Shown here: positions 8,104 to 13,585 of the stretch, one piece after another
Layout of the letters: each line of letters begins with the position of its first letter
Numbering within the stretch: position 1 is the stretch's first letter
Assembly (NCBI GenBank): GCA_011524785.1
Contig: WTJQ01000145.1
Span: 1-13,585, forward strand
DNA: 13,585 bases
Reading direction: 5' to 3'
Source of the DNA: Planctomycetota bacterium
Lineage (GTDB): Bacteria; Planctomycetota; UBA1135; GCA-002686595
The notes under the pieces: model-generated
The model's input: the letters and a program-made list of their open reading frames with translations, nothing else
Told to the model about the DNA's origin: nothing
Database searches by the model: none
Made by a program: the position numbers and the translations under genes

Positions 8104-8107
8104 GCCG

Positions 8108-8122
8108 ACCGCTCGCAGCGGT
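8108..8122. promoter_or_regulatory. 15-bp palindrome in divergent promoter region
   Basis: ACCGCT-CGC-AGCGGT is a perfect inverted repeat with 6-bp arms and a 3-bp centre. It lies between the two candidate -10 boxes of the divergent epimerase and phosphorylase genes, about where both -35 regions should be. It may be an operator that controls both genes. In a genome this GC-rich, short perfect palindromes also occur by chance. Confidence 0.4.
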
Positions 8123-8154
8123 TCATGGGGGCGGATGCGTGGCAGGATGGGGCG

Positions 8155-8895
8155 ATGGACTCCTCGGCAGCGAATCCCGGTCCACAGCCCGCTCTCGGGG
8201 CCGTGTCCCCGGAGGAACTGGCCTCTGGCCCGATCGGGGTGCTGGCGGCCCTGGACGCGGAGCTCGGGGGACTCCCCGCGCGCGCGGCGGCGGGGATGCG
8301 GCGCCAGGGCCTCGAGCTGTTCGCCATGGAGCTGGAGGAGCGCGAGGTGCTCGTCACCGCCGCCGGGGTCGGGGTCGCGGCCGCCGCCCACGGGGCCGCC
8401 GTCCTCGTGGCCGAGGGAGTGCGCACGCTGCTGGTGGTGGGCACCTGCGGCGGACTGAGGTCCGACCTCCGCCCAGGCACGCTCGTGCACTGCGAGCGAG
8501 CCGTGCAGGCCGACCTGGAGGTCCGGGCGGGGAGGGAGGTCCAGGCGACCTCAGGGCTCCTCCAGGCCTGGCGCGCCGCTGTCCCCGGCGCCGTGGGGAC
8601 CTTCCTGACCCGGGATCGCATGGTGCGCTCCCCTTGGACCCGCCTGCGCCTGCGCAGGGCCTGGCCCAGCGCTGTGAGCGCGGACATGGAGACTGCGGCG
8701 GCCCTGGCCGTCGGGGATCGAGCAGGATGCTGCATCGCTGCCCTGCGGGTCGTGACCGACGGGGCGGGCTGGAGGGCCCGTCGGACGTTCATGGAGAACG
8801 TCGAAGGGATGGCAGGGAGGCCTGCCGATGCTGTTGAGGGGCTCCTCAGGGAGCTTCCAGAACCCCCGTCCAGCGCGCTGCGCGCTAGTCTCTAG
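8155..8895 (+). CDS. Phosphorylase superfamily protein (MTA/SAH nucleosidase-like)
   Basis: This 246-aa protein belongs to the nucleoside phosphorylase/nucleosidase fold. Three residues of the E. coli MtnN active site can be aligned by motif. The N-terminal glutamate is E36 in GVLAALDAELGGL (E12 in MtnN). The ADMETAA motif carries E179 (E174) and RVVTDGA carries D202 (D197). GTCGGL and AAGVGVAAAAHG are also family-like. It should cleave the N-glycosidic bond of a purine nucleoside, either by water or by phosphate; the choice is not visible. A hopanoid-associated phosphorylase (HpnG type) is possible. A 25-residue N-terminal extension precedes the fold; ATG 8155 is chosen. An in-frame ATG at 8125 would add ten residues but falls where the promoter is expected. 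CAGGAT at 8143-8148 is 6 nt before ATG 8155, which hints at a leaderless transcript. The arrangement with the epimerase is divergent. Confidence 0.78.
   Translation: MDSSAANPGPQPALGAVSPEELASGPIGVLAALDAELGGLPARAAAGMRRQGLELFAMELEEREVLVTAAGVGVAAAAHGAAVLVAEGVRTLLVVGTCGGLRSDLRPGTLVHCERAVQADLEVRAGREVQATSGLLQAWRAAVPGAVGTFLTRDRMVRSPWTRLRLRRAWPSAVSADMETAAALAVGDRAGCCIAALRVVTDGAGWRARRTFMENVEGMAGRPADAVEGLLRELPEPPSSALRASL
8886..8891 (+). promoter_or_regulatory. Candidate -10 box for the polysaccharide genes
   Basis: TAGTCT at 8886-8891 lies at the very end of the phosphorylase gene (stop TAG 8893-8895), 58 nt before the ATG at 8950. It resembles TAGACT ahead of acs. No clear -35 is seen. The neighbouring 8872-8886 (AGCGCG-CTG-CGCGCT) is a small perfect inverted repeat. 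Confidence 0.25.
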
Positions 8896-8917
8896 GGGCC
8901 TCGCATTCCGGGGCGCC

Positions 8918-8939
8918 GCGGAGGCGCGCAGCGCTCCGC
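8918..8939 (+). promoter_or_regulatory. Leader hairpin before the sugar transferase gene
   Basis: GCGGAG (8918-8923) pairs with CTCCGC (8934-8939). An inner CGC/GCG pairing leaves a GCA loop and one bulged G (8924). It sits 10 nt before the ATG at 8950, which has no Shine-Dalgarno. It could affect translation or simply reflect GC-rich sequence. Confidence 0.25.
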
Positions 8940-8949
8940 CCAATCCCCG

Positions 8950-10431
8950 ATGTCGCAAGCCGGCACCCTCCTCCGACGCCACTTCCAGCCCCTGGTCCTC
9001 TCGGTCCAGGTGCTGGTGGACCTGGCGACCGTCGTTGGGGCGTGTCTCCTGGCCTGGTGGCTGCGCGAGCGGGTGGCGCCGGAGGGCGCCGAGACGCTGC
9101 TCTCGGACTACCGGGGGATCTTCGCGATCACGGCGGCGGTGTGCCTGGTGGCGTTCCACCGGTTCGGGATGTACAGCCCGATCAAGAGCCTCCTGAACGT
9201 CGAGGAGTTCAAGGCGGTGACGAAGGCCACGGTGGTGGCGTTCCTCGTCGTCCTCTCGCTGCTCGTGCTGCTGCGGGACTCCGAGGTCGGCGGCGGCGAG
9301 GGCCCCCTGTGGGACCTGCTGCGCGCCCTCCACCGGCCCGTCCGGCTGGAGGGAGGAGCGGAGCCGCTGTCCCGGGTGACCCTGCTCCTCGCGTTCGGGC
9401 TCATCCACCTGGGGACGCTGCTCGGTCGCTTCGTCAGCTTCAAGGTCATCCAGGAGCTGCACCGGCGCGGGATCGGCAACCGCAACGTCCTGGTCGTCGG
9501 GACCGGGTCGACCGCCCAGGCCCTGCAGCGCAAGTTCCTGCTCGTGCCGACGCTGGGCCTCAACTTCGTGGGCTTCGTGGGGGAGAGCGACGAGGAGGTC
9601 GGCGACCTGATCGAGCGCTCCCGCGTCCTCGGGACCCTCGGGGACCTCGAGCGCATCCTCGGCGAGCGCAAGGTGGGAGAGGTCTTCGTCGCCCTGCCCG
9701 AGGGGGACGAGGCGCGCGTGATGGAGATCCTTGCGCGGCTGGAGCGCGTGGGCGTCGCGTACTTCGTGGTCCCGCGCTTCTACCACCTGATGCGCTACAA
9801 GGTCCGCATCGAGAACCTCGACTCCATCCCGCTGATCGCCCGGATGGAGCGCAGGGACCCCCTGGCCGGCCGGCTCGCCAAGCGCCTCTTCGACCTGCTG
9901 GTCTCGGCGCTGGTCCTCCTCCTGACCGCCCCGCTGCTCCTGATCACGACCTGGCTCATCCGGCGCGACTCGGAGGGGCCGATCTTCTTCCGCCAGGTGC
10001 GGATCGGGCTCGACGGCCGGCCGTTCGAGATGCTCAAGTTCCGCACCATGTACGCCGGCGACTGCCGGGACGCGGTGGCGCCGGAGACCGAGCAGGACCC
10101 GAGGGTCACCCGCGTGGGGCGCTGGCTCCGGCGCTACTCGCTGGACGAGCTGCCCAACTTCATCAACGTCCTCCGGGGCGAGATGAGCGTCGTCGGTCCG
10201 CGGCCGGAGATGCCGTTCATCGTCGAGGGATACTCCCCCCAGGATCGCGAGCGCCTGCGGGCCAAGCCGGGGGTCACGGGGCTGTGGCAGATCAGCTACG
10301 CCCGCACGATGGCCATCCACGACAACCTCGACTACGACCTCTACTACATCGAGAACCAGTCCTTCCTCCTGGACCTGGTGATCGTCGCGCTGACCGGGGT
10401 CGCGGTGTTCAAGGGGACCGGGGCCTACTGA
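8950..10431 (+). CDS. Polyprenyl-phosphate glycosyl-1-phosphate transferase (WcaJ/WbaP type)
   Basis: This 493-aa inner-membrane enzyme moves a sugar-1-phosphate from an NDP-sugar to undecaprenyl phosphate, the first step of exopolysaccharide or O-antigen-like glycan assembly. Four hydrophobic helices (about residues 15-38, 56-72, 92-108 and 143-161) precede a Rossmann-like domain starting at RNVLVVGTGS (178-187). A fifth hydrophobic segment (about 313-336) precedes the C-terminal catalytic domain. The catalytic domain shows GPIFFRQVRIG, KFRTM (K363), the Asp-Glu pair in LDELPNF (D399/E400), VVGPRPE (414-420), KPGVTGLWQ and a closing YDLYYIENQS. Length and layout match full-size members such as WcaJ. 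Which sugar it transfers cannot be read, though glucose or galactose phosphate is usual. The start at 8950 is the first ATG giving a normal N-terminus and lacks a Shine-Dalgarno. It heads the glycosyltransferase pair 53 nt downstream. Confidence 0.92.
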   Translation: MSQAGTLLRRHFQPLVLSVQVLVDLATVVGACLLAWWLRERVAPEGAETLLSDYRGIFAITAAVCLVAFHRFGMYSPIKSLLNVEEFKAVTKATVVAFLVVLSLLVLLRDSEVGGGEGPLWDLLRALHRPVRLEGGAEPLSRVTLLLAFGLIHLGTLLGRFVSFKVIQELHRRGIGNRNVLVVGTGSTAQALQRKFLLVPTLGLNFVGFVGESDEEVGDLIERSRVLGTLGDLERILGERKVGEVFVALPEGDEARVMEILARLERVGVAYFVVPRFYHLMRYKVRIENLDSIPLIARMERRDPLAGRLAKRLFDLLVSALVLLLTAPLLLITTWLIRRDSEGPIFFRQVRIGLDGRPFEMLKFRTMYAGDCRDAVAPETEQDPRVTRVGRWLRRYSLDELPNFINVLRGEMSVVGPRPEMPFIVEGYSPQDRERLRAKPGVTGLWQISYARTMAIHDNLDYDLYYIENQSFLLDLVIVALTGVAVFKGTGAY

Positions 10432-10439
10432 CTCGTGCG

Positions 10440-10457
10440 CCGGAGCGTGGACTCCGG
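10440..10457 (+). repeat. Hairpin between transferase and first glycosyltransferase
   Basis: CCGGAG (10440-10445) and CTCCGG (10452-10457) form a perfect 6-bp stem with a 6-base loop, just after the transferase stop. With no T-tract it is more likely an attenuator, an mRNA-stability element or chance than a full terminator. Confidence 0.3.
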
Positions 10458-10467
10458 TGTTCAGGGT

Positions 10468-10482
10468 CGCTCGAATGGAGCG
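10468..10482 (+). promoter_or_regulatory. Small hairpin covering the ribosome-binding site of the first GT4
   Basis: CGCTC (10468-10472) pairs with GAGCG (10478-10482) across a GAATG loop. The GGAG Shine-Dalgarno (10477-10480) lies in the loop edge and 3' arm, 4 nt before ATG 10485. Folding could lower initiation of this gene. Confidence 0.3.
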
Positions 10483-10484
10483 CG

Positions 10485-11621
10485 ATGCGGGTCCTCCACG
10501 TCATGGAGTGCACGATCGGCGGCACGCGCCGCCACCTCGTGGACCTCGCCCTCGGCCAGCGAGCGGCGGGGCTGGAGGTCGACGTCGTGGCCTCGACGCT
10601 GCGCGACCCCGACTTCCCGCCCGACCTCGAGCGCCTGAGGGATGCGGGCGTGCGCGTCCACGTCCTCGACATGGTGCGCGCCCCGTCGCCCCTGCTGGAC
10701 CTGCGCCACCTGGCGGCTCTCAAGGCCTTGCTCCGTGAGCGTCGGCCTGAGGTGATGCACGCCCACAGCAGCAAGGCCGGCGTGCTGGGGCGCCAGGCCT
10801 CGCTCTCCACCGGAATCGGGCGCCGGATCTACACGCCCCACACCTTCGCGTTCCTGTTCCGGGCCCTCTTCGGACCCGCCAAGCGCGCGGTGTACCGCGG
10901 GCTGGAGAGCCACTTCGCCAAGCACACCGATCGCTTCGTCGCGGTGGCGGCCTCCGAGGCCGAGACCTGGGCCGCCTCCGGGGTCGTTCCCGGCGAGCGC
11001 GTGCGGGTGGTCCCGAACGGGATCGACGCCGCACCGTTCGCGGCCGCGGAGCCCCTGGAGCGTGGTGAGCTCGCGCCCGGGCTCGATCCCCATGCGCCCC
11101 TCATCGCCGTCGTGGGACTGGTCTATGCCGCCAAGGGGCAGGACCTGCTGCTGCGCGCCCTCACGGAGCCGGGCCTCGAGCGAGCGCAGGTCGTGTTCGT
11201 GGGGCCGGGGGACTCCCAGCCCTTCCAGGGGCAGGCGCGGGAGCTGGGAGTGCAGGAGCGCATCCGATTCGTGGGCGCGCGACGGGACGTCCCCCGCGTG
11301 CTCAGGACCGTCGATGCCCTCTGCCTCCCGTCCCGCTGGGAGGGCATGCCGTACGTGGTCCTCGAGGCGTTCGCCGCGGGCTGCCCGGTGGTCGCGCATC
11401 CGGTGGACGGAGCCCGCGATGCGGTGGTCCCGGGCGAGACCGGCTGGCTCGCGGAGGCCATCGGGCCCGCGCCGCTGGCCGCCGCGCTGCGCTCGATGCT
11501 CGCCGCGGACCGGCAGGAGGTCACGGCGGTCACGGACCGGGCCCGAGCGCGTCAAGAGAATCACTACAGCGTCGACTCCATGGTGGCCGGCATGACCCGC
11601 GTCTACGAGGAGGTCCTGTGA
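10485..11621 (+). CDS. GT4-family glycosyltransferase
   Basis: This 378-aa retaining GT-B glycosyltransferase should add a sugar from an NDP donor to a lipid-linked glycan on the cytoplasmic face of the membrane. The N-terminal acceptor domain begins MRVLHVMECTIGGTRRHL, with VMHAHSSKAGVLGR and RIYTPHTFAF further on. P177-N178-G179-I180-D181 marks the link to the donor domain. There follow a GLVYAAKGQDLLL segment, GARRDVPRVL, and the donor-binding EX7E motif in SRWEGMPYVVLEAFAAG (E286 and E294). No signal peptide or membrane helix is present. The ATG at 10485 is preceded by GGAG at 4 nt; an out-of-frame ATG lies at 10475. Its stop overlaps the next GTG start (GTGA). It follows the sugar transferase by 53 nt, so both are likely part of one surface-polysaccharide unit. 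Donor and acceptor sugars are unknown. Confidence 0.9.
   Translation: MRVLHVMECTIGGTRRHLVDLALGQRAAGLEVDVVASTLRDPDFPPDLERLRDAGVRVHVLDMVRAPSPLLDLRHLAALKALLRERRPEVMHAHSSKAGVLGRQASLSTGIGRRIYTPHTFAFLFRALFGPAKRAVYRGLESHFAKHTDRFVAVAASEAETWAASGVVPGERVRVVPNGIDAAPFAAAEPLERGELAPGLDPHAPLIAVVGLVYAAKGQDLLLRALTEPGLERAQVVFVGPGDSQPFQGQARELGVQERIRFVGARRDVPRVLRTVDALCLPSRWEGMPYVVLEAFAAGCPVVAHPVDGARDAVVPGETGWLAEAIGPAPLAAALRSMLAADRQEVTAVTDRARARQENHYSVDSMVAGMTRVYEEVL
11607..11613 (+). promoter_or_regulatory. Ribosome-binding site supporting a GTG start
   Basis: GAGGAGG is 4 nt before GTG 11618, inside the last codons of the first glycosyltransferase. It supports the GTG start and the 4-nt overlap. Confidence 0.7.
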
Positions 11622-12748
11622 GGATCCAGCACGTCATCACCACTCTCGACGTCGGCGGCGCCGAGGTGCATCTGCTGTCCCAGGTCCGTGGCCAGGTGGC
11701 GCGCGGGCATGCGGTCCGCGTCGCGTACCTGAAGGGCGAGGGGCGGCTCGCCCAGGACTTCCGGGACGCGGGGGCCTCCGCGGTGGAGCGGGTCGGCCAG
11801 GGCCCCTCCGCCTTGCTGACCCTGCGCGGGCTCTGCCGCGACGCGGACGTGGTGCACTCCCACCTGCTGAAGGCCGACGCGGTGACCGCGCTGGCCGCGA
11901 CCAGCGCGGGCGCGCGCGGCCGGCTCGTCTCCGGCAAGCACAACGACGAGCGCGCCCTGCTGCGTCCTTGGGTGAGCCGGATCCACGGGGTCCTGGGCAA
12001 CCTGCCCTCGCTGACGATCGCCCTCTCCGACCACGTGCGGCGCTTCGTCGAGGAGCATGGCCGCGTCGACCCCGGGCGCATGCGGCGCGTCTACTACGGC
12101 ATCGACCCCTCCGCGTGGCTGGCGGCCGGGGCCGCTCCGGAGCGTGCCGCGGTGCGCGCGGAGTTCGGGTGGCCCGAGGACGCCGTGGTGCTGACGTGCG
12201 TGGCGCGCTTCGCCGAGCAGAAGGCTCACGAGGTCCTGCTGCGCGCGTTCGACGCCGCGCGCCGGGACGAGCGCGTCGGCGAGCGCCTCCGCCTCCTCCT
12301 GGTGGGCGACGATCCGTTCGGGGATGGTCGGCAGCGCGCCGAGGACGAGGCCTCGCGACTGGAGCTGGGCCGTCGCGTGCACTTCGCGGGGATCCGCCGG
12401 GACGTCCCTCGCCTCGTGGCGGCCTCCGACCAGTTCGTCATGGCGTCGCGCTGGGAGGGGCTGGGCCTGGTCTTCCTCGAGGCGATGGCGGCGCGGGTGC
12501 CCGTGGTGAGCACGGAGGTCTCCGCGATCCCGGAGGTCGTGGTGCACGGGGAGACGGGACTCCTCGTCCCGCCGGACGAGCCGGGCCGCTTCGCGGCCGC
12601 GGTGCTCGAGGTGGCCCTCGACACGGAGCGGGCCGCAGCGATGGGCGCGGCCGGGGAGGCGCGCGTCCTGGAGCACTTCGGGCTCGACCGGATGGTGGAC
12701 GAGACCCTGGCCGTGTACGAGCAGCTGCCCGAACGGGCGCGACCCTGA
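11618..12748 (+). CDS. GT4-family glycosyltransferase (second of a tandem pair)
   Basis: This 376-aa protein starts at GTG 11618, overlapping the previous stop by four bases (GTGA), so its translation is probably coupled. It begins MRIQHVITTLDVGGAEVHL, a standard GT4 N-terminus with the glycine-rich acceptor loop. Other landmarks are DVVHSHLLKAD, VYYGIDPSAW (domain junction), the donor-site segment VARFAEQKAHEVLL, IRRDVPRLV, and EX7E in SRWEGLGLVFLEAMAAR (E280 and E288). HGETGLLVPP follows. It shares several blocks with the preceding protein (RRDVPR, SRWEG, HGETG versus PGETG), so the pair may be old paralogues that add successive sugars. It is soluble or peripheral, without a signal peptide. 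It is the last gene of the polysaccharide run visible here; a 189-bp gap follows. The exact linkage is unknown. Confidence 0.92.
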   Translation: MRIQHVITTLDVGGAEVHLLSQVRGQVARGHAVRVAYLKGEGRLAQDFRDAGASAVERVGQGPSALLTLRGLCRDADVVHSHLLKADAVTALAATSAGARGRLVSGKHNDERALLRPWVSRIHGVLGNLPSLTIALSDHVRRFVEEHGRVDPGRMRRVYYGIDPSAWLAAGAAPERAAVRAEFGWPEDAVVLTCVARFAEQKAHEVLLRAFDAARRDERVGERLRLLLVGDDPFGDGRQRAEDEASRLELGRRVHFAGIRRDVPRLVAASDQFVMASRWEGLGLVFLEAMAARVPVVSTEVSAIPEVVVHGETGLLVPPDEPGRFAAAVLEVALDTERAAAMGAAGEARVLEHFGLDRMVDETLAVYEQLPERARP

Positions 12749-12937
12749 ATCGCTCCAGCCCTCGGATGGCGAGCGGGCCAGGCGGCGAGACCTTCAGTCG
12801 CAGGTAACCGCGTCCGACCCACGGCTGGGCTCAGGTGGATCCGGCCCCCTGCCCGCGGCTCGATCCGGGCCCCTTCGGATCCCTGCACGGCGCTCCTCGC
12901 ATCACCGCCCTCGGGCGGCGCGACAGGGGGTGCTACG
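12749..12937. other. Intergenic region between GT operon and cytochrome/DUF1549 gene
   Basis: No gene is supported in this 189-bp stretch. It holds GATCCGG-type repeats (12837-12882) that can form a GATCCG/CGGATC hairpin at 12862-12881. It also holds the short palindrome CCGCCC-TC-GGGCGG (12905-12918) and a TACGAT box that touches the next start. No T-rich terminator is seen. Confidence 0.5.
12837..12882. repeat. Clustered GATCCGG repeats with small hairpin
   Basis: GATCCGGCCCC begins at 12838 and GATCCGGGCCCC at 12862. CGGATCC at 12876-12882 is the inverted form. GATCCG (12862-12867) and CGGATC (12876-12881) can pair across an 8-base loop. It may act as a terminator for the glycosyltransferases or be local duplication. 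Confidence 0.35.
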
Positions 12938-12939
12938 AT
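12934..12939 (+). promoter_or_regulatory. Candidate -10 box overlapping the next start codon
   Basis: TACGAT at 12934-12939 overlaps the ATG at 12938. If it is a true -10, transcription would start about 7 nt later, at the in-frame GTG at 12947, giving a leaderless message. A perfect 14-bp palindrome lies at 12905-12918. Confidence 0.35.
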
Positions 12940-13585
12940 GCACCCCGTGCTGTTGCTCCTGCTGCCGCTGACCGTCTCCCTGGGGAGCGCGGAGAACGAG
13001 CCGGACCTCGCCGCGCGCGCGCGGGAGGTGCTCGCTCGGCAGTGCTTCGCCTGCCACGGTCCCGACGAGGAGGCGCGAGAAGCCGGCCTCCGGCTCGACG
13101 TCCTGGCGGAGGCGGTTCGCGGAGGCCGGAGCGGTCCAGCGCTCGTCCCCGGCGACCCCGGCGAGAGCCTGCTCCTCGAGCGCGTGCGCGACCCGTTCGA
13201 CCCGATGCCCCCGCGGTCCGCGGGACACGCCCCGAGCGCCGAGGAGGTCGACCTCCTCGAGCGCTGGATCGCGGCCGGGGCCCCCGAGGCTCGGCACTGG
13301 GCCTTCGTCTCGCCCACGCGCCCCGAGCTCCCGCCGGCCGCCTCCGAGCCCTGGCCCGAGCGACCGCTCGATGCCTTCGTTCTTCAGCGCCTTCGGGAGG
13401 CCGGCCTCGAGCCGGCGAGGCCCGCCAGCCGCGCGGAGTTCGCGCGCCGGAGCTCCCTCGATCTGCGCGGCCTCCCACCACAGCCCGAGGAGCTGGAGGC
13501 CTTCCTCGCGGACGCCGAGCCGGGCGCTGAGGAGCGCTGGGTGGACCTGCTGCTGGCCGACCCGGCGTACGGCGAGCGCTGGGCG
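12938..13585 (+). CDS. Planctomycete cytochrome (PSCyt1) + DUF1549 protein, 3' end cut by window
   Basis: The first 216 codons are present and the frame is open at the right edge. A signal peptide (MHPVLLLLLPLTVSLGSA) precedes a haem domain with CFACH (C36, C39, H40), GLRLD, LVPGDPGESLL and the likely distal ligand M90 in DPMPP, ending in LLERWIAAGAP. This is the Planctomycete cytochrome C type. HWAFVSP then leads into a DUF1549 start: ERPLDAFVLQRL (from residue 141), LDLRGLPPQPEEL (from 174) and the DPAYGERWA signature at 208-216. Family members usually continue for several hundred residues and end in DUF1553; they are exported and of unproven function, often encoded next to a DUF1501 protein. 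The start may be ATG 12938 or, if the overlapping TACGAT is a promoter, GTG 12947. It is probably a separate transcription unit from the glycosyltransferases. Confidence 0.88.
   Translation, partial: MHPVLLLLLPLTVSLGSAENEPDLAARAREVLARQCFACHGPDEEAREAGLRLDVLAEAVRGGRSGPALVPGDPGESLLLERVRDPFDPMPPRSAGHAPSAEEVDLLERWIAAGAPEARHWAFVSPTRPELPPAASEPWPERPLDAFVLQRLREAGLEPARPASRAEFARRSSLDLRGLPPQPEELEAFLADAEPGAEERWVDLLLADPAYGERWA

Noticed and set aside
6907..8154. Plus-strand frame continuous with the phosphorylase, implying a 662-aa fusion
   Set aside because: This part is antisense to a well-supported SDR gene and has no recognisable domain. The nucleosidase fold starts only after 8155.
8551..10320. 589-aa minus-strand frame antisense to the sugar transferase
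   Set aside because: Asp/Glu/Gln/Arg-rich text complementary to hydrophobic helices; no domain signature, and the plus strand is a clear WcaJ-type protein.
12835..13530. Plus-strand 231-aa frame and minus-strand frames over the right edge
   Set aside because: The correct frame is the one starting at 12938, which shows CFACH, MPP and DUF1549 signatures. The others are Arg/Pro/Ala-rich shadows.
1..13585. CRISPR array, tRNA, rRNA, insertion sequence or integrase
   Set aside because: No regularly spaced repeats, tRNA-like cloverleaf, transposase motif or terminal inverted repeats were seen on reading both strands. A tool scan (tRNAscan-SE, CRISPR and IS finders) was not possible.

Overview
The window is very GC-rich (about 70% by eye) and looks like a planctomycete chromosome. 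This is an inference. The strongest markers are a Planctomycete-type cytochrome plus DUF1549 protein at the right edge and a multi-haem c-type cytochrome carrying a PA14 domain, paired with a beta-propeller 'membrane-bound dehydrogenase'-like protein. Coding frames use G or C at almost every third position, so many long open frames on the opposite strand or out of frame are artefacts. Real genes were separated from shadows by protein-family match, third-position GC, start context and neighbour spacing.

Left part (1-766): a small acidic 69-aa protein on the minus strand (209-418) is followed by a strong 13-bp terminator-like hairpin (138-168). A 348-bp gap then separates it from the plus-strand genes. 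Metabolic operon (767-7025, plus): acetyl-CoA synthetase (acs), a 950-aa exported pentahaem cytochrome with a PA14 domain, and an exported beta-propeller dehydrogenase-like protein. They are packed with a 2-nt gap and a 1-nt overlap and each downstream gene has a Shine-Dalgarno sequence inside the preceding gene. An inferred reading is that the exported pair oxidises a carbohydrate-like substrate and passes electrons through the haems, while Acs activates acetate in the cytoplasm.

Middle (7026-8895): a hairpin-containing convergent gap, then a minus-strand NAD-dependent epimerase/dehydratase (7114-8088) divergent from a plus-strand nucleoside phosphorylase/nucleosidase-like gene (8155-8895). 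Only 66 bp lie between the two chosen start codons. That gap carries a perfect 15-bp palindrome and candidate -10 boxes close to both starts.

Right part (8950-12748, plus): a surface-polysaccharide module made of a polyprenyl-phosphate glycosyl-1-phosphate transferase (WcaJ/WbaP type) followed by two GT4 glycosyltransferases overlapping by 4 nt (GTGA). These would start a lipid-linked glycan and add sugars to it. The flippase and polymerase are not in the window. A 189-bp gap leads to a cytochrome/DUF1549 gene that runs off the right edge (12938-13585). Nothing seen proves a wholly new system. The items most worth checking are the acs-cytochrome-dehydrogenase operon, the pentahaem/PA14 architecture, the divergent palindrome, and the apparent leaderless or SD-less starts.
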